Positions 1 through 5,362 of a DNA stretch of 8,832 bases are shown here, piece after piece (the stretch's first letter is position 1; each line of letters begins with the position of its first letter). This stretch comes from Candidatus Iainarchaeum sp. Its GTDB lineage: Archaea > Iainarchaeota > Iainarchaeia > Iainarchaeales > GCA-2688035. A program made the position numbers and the translations under genes. The notes below the pieces were generated by a model, which was not told the origin of the DNA, did no database searches, and was given only the letters and a program-made list of their open reading frames with translations. The stretch spans positions 1 to 8,832 of the forward strand of contig JAPLVT010000063.1 of NCBI GenBank assembly GCA_026396975.1, given 5' to 3'.

Positions 1-31
1 TAACCATTTCTGCTTTTGAAATTTTGAAACA

Positions 32-75
32 ACGTATTCCACCATTTTTAAATGGTGGTTTGAGGTGGAATACGT
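32..75. promoter_or_regulatory. Inverted repeat enclosing a TATA-like box upstream of the OPT gene
   Basis: A perfect 12-bp inverted repeat (32-43 with 64-75, arm acgtattccacc) encloses a 20-nt spacer. Inside it is a competing 9-bp palindrome (39-47 with 50-58, ccaccattt/aaatggtgg, TT loop). The sequence tttttaaat at 45-53 resembles an archaeal TATA box. If it is used, transcription would start near position 75, just before the hairpin cluster at 81-174, which would then form the 5' leader of the transporter mRNA. The pairing is seen directly; the promoter or operator role is inference. The same palindromes could instead belong to a mobile-element end. Confidence 0.4.
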
Positions 76-80
76 GTGTC

Positions 81-174
81 AAAAACCACCGAATATGCCA
101 CCTTGCAAAAGCAGTGCTTTTGCGAGGTCTCGGAAACCATTGGTTTCCAAGACCGACTTCAGTCGGTGGTTTTT
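81..174 (+). other. Multi-hairpin leader or palindromic element before the OPT gene
   Basis: Four helices can be drawn. A perfect 12-bp closing stem joins 81-92 (aaaaaccaccga) to 163-174 (tcggtggttttt). Hairpin 1 pairs 101-112 with 116-127 (one G-T wobble, AGT loop). Hairpin 2 pairs 132-139 with 141-148 and extends to 126-130/150-154 across one C-A mismatch. A third hairpin pairs accgact 152-158 with agtcggt 161-167 and is mutually exclusive with the closing stem. The block ends 13 nt before the likely OPT start codon. Two readings fit: a structured cis-regulatory leader, or a palindromic remnant of an IS200/IS605-type element, whose ends carry short hairpins of this kind. No transposase gene is visible. 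Confidence 0.45.
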
Positions 175-187
175 AACAAGGATAAGC

Positions 188-1795
188 ATGAAGATATTGC
201 GGGCATTGGCTGTAGGCGCTCTGCTGAGCATCGTTGTCTCGATGTACAGCGCCTTCGCGGGCCTGAAGATCGGCGGGGTTTACTGGCCGTGCGTTACAGG
301 CACTATCTTTGCGATGGCAATCCTCAAGGCGCTTGGCGGCACAAGCAAGAGTGAAATCAACATCGCGCAAACCGCAGCGAGCGCCGGCGGCCTTCTTGCC
401 GCAGGGCTTATTTTCACGATTCCCGCAATATGGCTTTTGGGTCTGCAGGTCGGGTTGTGGGAAATTTTCTTTATCTCAATTGTCGGCGGGCTCGCGGGAG
501 TTATTTTCAGCGTGCCGCTGCGCAAAGAGATGGTTGAAAGGGAAAAGCTCCCTTACCCAGATGGAACCGCTGTCGCGGCAATAATCGAAGCGGGCGACGA
601 GAAAGGCGAGAAAGCGAAACTGGTTTTCGGACTGTTCGGGGTTGGAGCAGTGTTTTCCCTGCTCCGCGATTACTTCGCGGTCTTGCCGGGCCTGCTGAGC
701 ATTGACGCGCTGAAAAACGGAATTTCGCGCTTATTTTCCCTCGGCACCAGCGTTTCGCTCATTCCCTTCGCGGGCGGATATCTCATCGGGCTGCGCTTCA
801 CTGCAATATGGTTCGCGGGCGCAGTGCTCAGCAACTTCATTCTCATTCCATACCTTGTTTCAAACAACCTCTTTGCTTCCAAGGGCGAAGCCGCAGGGGG
901 AATCGCAGCGCCGCTCGGAATAGGCATTGTAATCGGCGCAGCGGTAGCGTACTTTGCAATCAAAGCGCTCCCAAAGATGAAAACGATTGCTTCCGCTTAC
1001 AGCGAAGCAGGAAAGAAGGGGGCGCGCCTGTACGGGCTTTCGCTTATTTTCCTCGTTGCATTGCTCACGGCAGTAATGCAGCTGAACGTTGTTATCAGCG
1101 TTATCGCAATCGCGGGCGCTTTCGCGATGGCTTATGTCGGCGCGCGTGTCACCGGCGAGATGAACGTTGACCCAATGGAATTGTTCGCGATGATAGTGCT
1201 GATTATCGCAAAACTCTTGTTTGGCTTTGGCGCGGTGCAGTTGGTGCTGCTTGCAGCTGTTGTTTGCATCAGCGCCGGCATTGCCGGGGATTTTTTGCAG
1301 GACTTGAAAGCAGGCTATCTGCTGAAAACAAATCCGCGTGACCAGATGGTCGCGCAGATTGTCGGCGTTCTCGCCGCGGCTGCAGTTCTCGGATTTGTTT
1401 TGTTCGCACTGAACAGCTCCTACACTATCGGCGGCCCGGACCTGCCGGCTCCGCAGGCAGTGGCGCTTAGCGCGATTGTCGGCGCAAAAACGCTTTCAGA
1501 CATGCTGGCGCTCGGAATCGTAATTGGAATTATCGGCGTTGCGGCATTGAGTTTTTTGCCAAAAATTTTGCCTTCCGCAAACATTTCCCCGATTGCGGTT
1601 GTCGCCTTCGGAATAGGCGTGTATGTGCCAATTTTCCTTTCGTTCCCGCTTTTCATAGGCGGCCTGCTGCGCTTTGCCGCTGACAAGAAAGGTTTTACTG
1701 AAAAGGGCAGGCTGCTCGCCGCGGGCGCAATTGCCGGCGAGGGCTTTGTCGGCGTGGCATTGGCTTTAATCGGTTTCGCTGCAACTTTTTTGTAA
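188..1795 (+). CDS. OPT-family oligopeptide transporter
   Basis: This 535-residue, almost wholly hydrophobic protein is a secondary transporter in the cytoplasmic membrane. The OPT family typically imports small peptides or metal-chelate-like substrates with protons; the substrate here cannot be read from sequence. Family signatures in order: the N-terminal RALAVGALLS...GLKIGG stretch (5-30), LPYPDGTAVA (121-130, the usual LPFPEGTA region), GDFLQDLKAGYLLKTNPRDQ (367-386, matching the conserved GD-QDLK-G-P--Q block), GVYVPIFLSFPLFIGG (477-492) and AAGAIAGEG (511-519) near the C-terminus. The start was chosen at ATG 188 because the first membrane segment begins there. The same frame is open back to GTG 65, but those 41 codons are the palindromes at 81-174 and do not look like protein. 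A weak AAGG lies about 10 nt upstream. The stop codon abuts the stop of the convergent kinase-like gene with no spacer. Confidence 0.9.
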   Translation: MKILRALAVGALLSIVVSMYSAFAGLKIGGVYWPCVTGTIFAMAILKALGGTSKSEINIAQTAASAGGLLAAGLIFTIPAIWLLGLQVGLWEIFFISIVGGLAGVIFSVPLRKEMVEREKLPYPDGTAVAAIIEAGDEKGEKAKLVFGLFGVGAVFSLLRDYFAVLPGLLSIDALKNGISRLFSLGTSVSLIPFAGGYLIGLRFTAIWFAGAVLSNFILIPYLVSNNLFASKGEAAGGIAAPLGIGIVIGAAVAYFAIKALPKMKTIASAYSEAGKKGARLYGLSLIFLVALLTAVMQLNVVISVIAIAGAFAMAYVGARVTGEMNVDPMELFAMIVLIIAKLLFGFGAVQLVLLAAVVCISAGIAGDFLQDLKAGYLLKTNPRDQMVAQIVGVLAAAAVLGFVLFALNSSYTIGGPDLPAPQAVALSAIVGAKTLSDMLALGIVIGIIGVAALSFLPKILPSANISPIAVVAFGIGVYVPIFLSFPLFIGGLLRFAADKKGFTEKGRLLAAGAIAGEGFVGVALALIGFAATFL

Positions 1796-2461
1796 TCAGA
1801 GTTTGATTCTGGCTTCTTTTGCGATTATCTCCCTTGCCATTTGCCTGTATTCTGGCTTTAATTCTTCAACAAATGCCTGGAATACTTTTTTGTAGACCCT
1901 GCGAGTGCTGTAAACTCCGTAGACTACTGTTGCGATCTTTTCGCTAATTGGTCTGTTCCGCCACCCTACAACTACATCCAAATCAATAGGAATTATTTCT
2001 TCGCGTCTCAAAATGCCGTGTTTGATTACCCCTATAAAGTCCCCTGTGGGATGATATCCAGCGTTAATCACTCTTGCCCAAACCCTTGCAAGCTGTATGC
2101 AACCTTTTTTGGTCATTGGACCGCCGCCAGTCATTTTTGATTTTCCTTTTCTCAAGAAGGCCTGTGAAACAAGGACCCATTCTCCATGGTGCTTTACAAT
2201 TTCCATTTTTGGAAGTGGAACACCTGCGGCAAGCAGGTCTTTTATTGCCTTGCCGTATTCAGCGGCGTTAGCATCGCTCAAAGGGGTGTGGGCGTGGAAT
2301 CTTTTGACTGCCACGCGTTTGCTTGACCCGTCAACGAACCTTACTCTACCCATGTAAACCTTGCCAAAAGCCCCATCGCCAACTTCTCTTTTAGAAACAG
2401 TCAGCCTTCGCACATCAGCAGCAGTAAATATTCGCCCCGGTTTTTTAATCGGTGGTCGCAT
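1796..2461 (-). CDS. Small atypical protein-kinase-like protein
   Basis: The 221-residue product carries kinase-fold features. There is a glycine-rich loop GDGAFGKV (28-35), the ATP-anchoring lysine in VAVK (K53), a possible helix-C glutamate (E69), a hinge-like LVSQAFLRKG (97-106), a catalytic-loop-like GYHPTGD (135-141) and IPIDLD (157-162) in place of DFG. No canonical HRD motif is visible, and the asparagine expected about five residues after the catalytic Asp is absent. The C-lobe is much shorter than in full Ser/Thr kinases. It may be a minimal kinase of the RIO/ABC1/aminoglycoside-kinase type or a degenerate one; the substrate is unknown. ATG 2461 is preferred over an in-frame TTG at 2482 because a strong TATA box lies 26 nt upstream of the ATG, implying a leaderless mRNA. 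By eye the gene is lower in G+C than its neighbours, which could indicate transfer. Confidence 0.7.
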   Translation of the reverse strand: MRPPIKKPGRIFTAADVRRLTVSKREVGDGAFGKVYMGRVRFVDGSSKRVAVKRFHAHTPLSDANAAEYGKAIKDLLAAGVPLPKMEIVKHHGEWVLVSQAFLRKGKSKMTGGGPMTKKGCIQLARVWARVINAGYHPTGDFIGVIKHGILRREEIIPIDLDVVVGWRNRPISEKIATVVYGVYSTRRVYKKVFQAFVEELKPEYRQMAREIIAKEARIKL

Positions 2462-2480
2462 AACAAAATATTGCTTGTTC

Positions 2481-2492
2481 AATTATTTAAAA
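2481..2492 (-). promoter_or_regulatory. TATA box of the kinase-like gene
   Basis: On the minus strand this reads ttttaaataatt, a good match to the archaeal TATA consensus. Its centre is about 26 nt upstream of ATG 2461, so transcription should begin at or next to the A of the start codon. This supports leaderless translation and argues against the upstream TTG start. Confidence 0.6.
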
Positions 2493-2507
2493 CCGCTGTG
2501 TTTGCGT

Positions 2508-2519
2508 ATGAATAAAAAC
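2508..2519 (+). promoter_or_regulatory. Candidate TATA box of the pantothenate kinase-like gene
   Basis: The sequence atgaataaaaac is centred about 28 nt before ATG 2542, and no Shine-Dalgarno sequence precedes that ATG. Both facts fit a leaderless transcript. An alternative TATA on this strand is atttaaaa near 2484-2491, which would give a leader of roughly 30 nt. The 80 nt between the two divergent start codons thus hold promoters in both directions. Confidence 0.4.
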
Positions 2520-2541
2520 AATTTCGGTTCAACACATTAGC

Positions 2542-3348
2542 ATGATTCTCGGCATTGATTTCGGCGCAAGCAATACCGGCGCGGTATTGCTCGACGGCAA
2601 GCGACTTGTGAAAAAAGCCAGCACCGCAAAAACCATGCGCTCTAAAATGGAAATCGAGCTTTTTCTCAAAAAGAACAAATTCAATTCTTTCAATATTTCC
2701 GGAATCGCGATTACCGGCGGCAAGAGCGCTTTTTTCAAGCAGAAAATTTTTGGGATAAAGCCCCTGCACGTGGATGAAATCCAGGCAATTGGCAGGGGCG
2801 CTTCTTTTCTGGCTGGCGCTAAGCGTTGCCTCGCTGTCAGCACGGGCACAGGCACTTGCGTTGTTTTGTTTGAGAAAGGCAAATCGAAGCACGTTATTGG
2901 CAGTGGCTTGGGCGGAGGCACGATTCTCGGCCTGAGCAAATTGCTTGTGAGGGAAACCCGAATAAGCGAATTAATAGGGCTTGCGAGGCGCGGAAACCTG
3001 CGCAACGTCGACCTGAGCGTTGGCGACATCGTTGGCGGCGGCATAGGCATTGTGAATTCGAAGGCGACAGGCAGCAATTTTGCGAAGATGAAAAATTTTG
3101 GCAAGGCAGACCTCGCTGCGGGCGTGCAGAACATGGTTGCCGAGGCAGTTGCTGTGCTTGCAATCTCGGCTTCCCGCGGCTGCAAGTGCGGGGAAATAGT
3201 TTTTGTTGGCAGGGCGGCCTGCTTTCCTTTGGTGCGCGAAAGGCTTTTGCTTGCCGCTAAATTGTTCGGCGCAAAATTCGTTTTTCCAAAGGATTTTGCC
3301 TTTGGGACAGCGGTGGGTGCCGCGCTTTCCAAAAATAGTTTTAAATAG
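2542..3348 (+). CDS. coaW: Type II pantothenate kinase-like ASKHA-fold protein
   Basis: This 268-residue protein matches the length and motif order of bacterial type II pantothenate kinase (CoaW), related to eukaryotic PANK, which phosphorylates pantothenate as the first step of CoA synthesis. Visible motifs are the phosphate-1 loop GIDFGASNTG (4-13), TGGKSA (58-63), VDEIQAIGRG (77-86) with the catalytic-Glu position of the family at E79, the STGTGT adenosine/phosphate motif (100-105), GGGT-GL (124-131), VGDIVGGG (160-167), and the C-terminal EIVFVG (218-223). Most archaea instead use pantoate kinase plus phosphopantothenate synthetase, so a type II enzyme here is unusual and may have been acquired. 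A related BadF/BcrA-type ATPase is the main alternative, but the DE and GDI motifs favour pantothenate kinase. The gene starts at an ATG without a Shine-Dalgarno sequence. Its last codons overlap the TATA box of the PCNA gene. Confidence 0.75.
   Translation: MILGIDFGASNTGAVLLDGKRLVKKASTAKTMRSKMEIELFLKKNKFNSFNISGIAITGGKSAFFKQKIFGIKPLHVDEIQAIGRGASFLAGAKRCLAVSTGTGTCVVLFEKGKSKHVIGSGLGGGTILGLSKLLVRETRISELIGLARRGNLRNVDLSVGDIVGGGIGIVNSKATGSNFAKMKNFGKADLAAGVQNMVAEAVAVLAISASRGCKCGEIVFVGRAACFPLVRERLLLAAKLFGAKFVFPKDFAFGTAVGAALSKNSFK
3339..3347 (+). promoter_or_regulatory. TATA box of the PCNA gene
   Basis: The sequence ttttaaata overlaps the last codons and stop of the preceding gene. Its centre is about 39 nt before the TTG start at 3382, so the PCNA mRNA should have a short leader of roughly 10-15 nt. 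That leader contains gaagg (3370-3374), a weak ribosome-binding candidate. Confidence 0.5.
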
Positions 3349-3381
3349 GATTGCACAGTTTAGTTTATTGAAGGCGTTTTT

Positions 3382-4104
3382 TTGATAGAGCTTAAGGACG
3401 TTGGGGTCTGGCAAAAGGCTATTGACAGCATCGCTTCTTTCATCAGCGAGGGCAATTTCAGGTTCAGCGAAAAGGGATTAAGCCTCAGGGCTGTCGACCC
3501 GAGCCAGATTGTGCTGGTTGATTTCAGCATCGAGAAGAATGCTTTTGAAAAATACAGCATCGAGCCTGCCTTTGTCGGCGTCGACCTCGTGGAGTTGAAC
3601 AAGATATTGGCGAGGGCGCTTCCAAAAGACAGGCTGCTGATGGATTTGAGCGAGAGCGAGCTGAACGTCAAGCTTGAGGGTGAGTTAAGCCGCTCTTTCA
3701 GCCTTCCGCTCATTGACGTGAACGAAGAGGAGATAAAGCTGCCCGAGCAGCGCTTTGACGCAAAAGTGGACATAAATGCGCGCATACTCAAGGAGGCGCT
3801 GCGCGATGCCGCGCTTTTCGGAAGCAGCGTCGTGCTGAGAGTAAAGGGCAGCCAGCTGCTGATTGAGGCGAGGGGAAGCGCTGGCACGCTGCACACAGTG
3901 GCGAAGCAGGCGAAAAACATCACAATAAAAGGAAACGGCGAGGTTGTCAGCAAGTACGGTCTGAACTTTCTGCAGGGAATAGTTAAAAACGCGGACCCCG
4001 AACAGCAGGTCACAATGCAATTGCGGAGCGACGCTCCAATGAAAATCAGCTACAAAATCGGGCCCGCGCTGCTCGAATTCCACCTCGCGCACATGCTCTT
4101 GTAA
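3382..4104 (+). CDS. pcn: DNA polymerase sliding clamp PCNA
   Basis: This 240-residue protein has the length and layout of an archaeal PCNA, the trimeric ring that tethers polymerase, ligase and FEN1 to DNA. Recognisable features are the N-terminal VWQKAIDSIASFISEGNFRFSEKGLSLRAVDPSQI-type stretch (about 9-43), the VGVDLVELNKIL segment (65-76), the acidic interdomain connector around LIDVNEEEIKLPE (113-125) and the C-terminal domain ending in IGPALLEFHLAHML. The start is TTG at 3382, since there is no ATG or GTG upstream in frame after the preceding stop and the next in-frame ATG (codon 84) would remove a third of the protein. The gene lies directly upstream of priL, giving a replication-fork cluster with priS and GINS. 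The C-terminal tail is shorter than the usual IxYxLAPR-type ending. Confidence 0.93.
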   Translation: MIELKDVGVWQKAIDSIASFISEGNFRFSEKGLSLRAVDPSQIVLVDFSIEKNAFEKYSIEPAFVGVDLVELNKILARALPKDRLLMDLSESELNVKLEGELSRSFSLPLIDVNEEEIKLPEQRFDAKVDINARILKEALRDAALFGSSVVLRVKGSQLLIEARGSAGTLHTVAKQAKNITIKGNGEVVSKYGLNFLQGIVKNADPEQQVTMQLRSDAPMKISYKIGPALLEFHLAHMLL

Positions 4105-4115
4105 ATCAGCGGCGT

Positions 4116-4150
4116 TCAGCGGAAACCCGCTTGTCCTTGCTTTTAAAACC
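4116..4150 (+). promoter_or_regulatory. priL promoter: shared 17-nt palindromic element plus TATA
   Basis: Positions 4116-4132 read tcagcggaaacccgctt, with dyad symmetry AGCGG-AAAC-CCGCT. A TATA-like ttttaaaa follows at 4141-4148, centred about 28 nt before ATG 4173, which predicts a leaderless priL mRNA. The identical 17-mer occurs before priS at 5305-5321 with nearly the same distance to its start codon (57 versus 58 nt), and similarity continues into the TATA region. It is best read as a transcription-factor site or operator upstream of the BRE/TATA. A role in ending the PCNA transcript is possible but would not explain the shared spacing. Confidence 0.6.
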
Positions 4151-4172
4151 TTTTAGCAGCCAAGTTGTATTC

Positions 4173-5186
4173 ATGCATACGATGGACCAATTGGTTTTCG
4201 CGCAGCGCTTTCCTTTCACTGATGCCGCGCGGCGAATTGTTGCCGAGCAGAACCTTTCGCTTGAGCGTTTGCCCGAGGAGGTTGTCCAGAGGGCCGAGCA
4301 GCTGGTTCGGCAGGCTGTTTCCGGCAAAGCGGAGCCGCTGCGATTGCAGAACACCGATCTCCTGCTGCAGGAGATTCTCGCTTTTCCAGTCGCAAAAATA
4401 ATCCTCTCCTTTACAAAGGACGCGCGCCTGTTTGAGCGGTTTTCCGCGATGGCTGCCGACAACGCCTTTTCTTTCCTGAACATGCAAAAGAGCAGGCAGG
4501 AAGCAACTGTCGCGCTCGCAAAAGACCTGCGCGTGGGATTTGATTTCGCGGAAGAAAACGGTTTTTTTGTGAGAGTTCCGTTGCAGGAATTCCTGCAGGT
4601 GCGCTTCGGCGACCCGCTGCTGAAGCTCGTGAACCAGCGGGTGAGCAGGGGCAGGGTTTTCCTAGACCTTAATAATTTCTGCAGGTTTTTGAGGGAAAAA
4701 TCATTCAAGGTGGTTTTGGGCAGCCTGCCGGTGCCGACCGCGGGCCTTCCCGCGGGTTTGCAGGCGACCGCGAAGCGGCTGCAGCAGGAGCTCATTGCGA
4801 GCGAGAAAAAATATTTCGATTTTGCGATCAAAGGAAAGGCAGATGCGAACTCTTTCCCGCCCTGCATGGCTTCGCTGTACAGCCAGCTGATTGCCGGGCA
4901 GAAGCTGCCGCACATGGCGCGGGTATACCTCACTTACTTCCTTAACCGCATCGGAATGCCGAAGCAGCAGATTTTGGAATTGTTCAAAAAAAGCCCTGAT
5001 TTCAAGGAGCGCATTGCCTCCTACCAGATAAACAAGATTGTCGCGCAGAATTACACTCCCGCTTCCTGCGACAAGATGAGGGCACAGGGCTATTGCCCGA
5101 ACGCGGACTGCAACGTGCGCAACCCGCTTTCCTTCTACAGGCGCGAACTGAAGAAGAAAAAGCAGCCGGAATCAGCCGCCAAATAA
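4173..5186 (+). CDS. priL: DNA primase large subunit PriL (iron-sulfur)
   Basis: PriL is the regulatory, [4Fe-4S]-binding subunit of the archaeal primase heterodimer and helps PriS initiate and measure RNA/DNA primers. The 337-residue product has the helical N-terminal domain and the C-terminal iron-sulfur domain. The four expected cysteines are visible: C231 in SFPPCM, C299 in YTPASCDKM, C308 in GYCPN and C313 in ADC, followed by the conserved NPLSFY (317-322). Its tail is lysine-rich. ATG 4173 was chosen because it lies 28 nt after a TATA box. An in-frame TTG at 4131 would place that TATA and the palindromic element inside the coding region. A second ATG at 4182 is a weaker alternative. The gene sits between PCNA and priS and shares a promoter element with priS. 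Confidence 0.92.
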   Translation: MHTMDQLVFAQRFPFTDAARRIVAEQNLSLERLPEEVVQRAEQLVRQAVSGKAEPLRLQNTDLLLQEILAFPVAKIILSFTKDARLFERFSAMAADNAFSFLNMQKSRQEATVALAKDLRVGFDFAEENGFFVRVPLQEFLQVRFGDPLLKLVNQRVSRGRVFLDLNNFCRFLREKSFKVVLGSLPVPTAGLPAGLQATAKRLQQELIASEKKYFDFAIKGKADANSFPPCMASLYSQLIAGQKLPHMARVYLTYFLNRIGMPKQQILELFKKSPDFKERIASYQINKIVAQNYTPASCDKMRAQGYCPNADCNVRNPLSFYRRELKKKKQPESAAK

Positions 5187-5304
5187 GGTTTTTGCTGTTG
5201 GAAAAAATTCGCCGGAAAGCCCCCGCAAAAGAAAACGCAGGCTGAAAGGAAAAAAGCGGCAAAAAAGAGTAACGCTTTTGCATAAAAGCCGTTTAGTTGC
5301 CGTG
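5187..5304 (+). other. priL-priS spacer with an in-frame lysine-rich continuation of priL
   Basis: Directly after the priL stop the same frame stays open for 32 more codons before a TAA at 5283-5285. The predicted peptide is Lys/Ala-rich (for example KKFAGKPPQKKTQAERKKAA), like the end of PriL itself. It could be the remains of a longer PriL tail cut by a nonsense mutation. I see no convincing independent start codon, ribosome site or RNA gene in this stretch. Confidence 0.3.
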
Positions 5305-5342
5305 TCAGCGGAAACCCGCTTTGCCTTCTTTTTTAAGCTTTT
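5305..5342 (+). promoter_or_regulatory. priS promoter: shared 17-nt palindromic element plus TATA
   Basis: Positions 5305-5321 are an exact copy of the 17-nt element found before priL. A TATA-like ttttttaagctttt follows at 5329-5342, centred about 28 nt before ATG 5363, again predicting a leaderless mRNA. The constant order and spacing (element, T-rich stretch, TATA, ATG) argue for joint control of both primase subunits. The regulator is unknown. Confidence 0.6.
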
Positions 5343-5362
5343 GGCACAGGAATTCTTTTTGG

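Noticed and set aside
65..187. N-terminal extension of the OPT transporter from GTG 65
   Set aside because: The 41 extra codons consist almost entirely of palindromic DNA and encode no transporter-like sequence; the OPT family start aligns with ATG 188.
2529..3356. 275-codon open frame on the minus strand opposite the pantothenate kinase-like gene
   Set aside because: It is a shadow of a well-supported gene on the + strand, with a low-complexity Ser/Pro/Ala composition and no recognisable motif.
4116..4132. 17-nt palindrome read as a PCNA transcription terminator
   Set aside because: Archaeal termination relies on T-tracts rather than hairpins, and the second copy lies about 120 nt past the priL stop but at fixed distance from the priS start, so a promoter role fits better.
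4106..4933. Long minus-strand open frame opposite priL
   Set aside because: Ser/Arg-rich composition typical of antisense frames; priL on the + strand has all four iron-sulfur cysteines.
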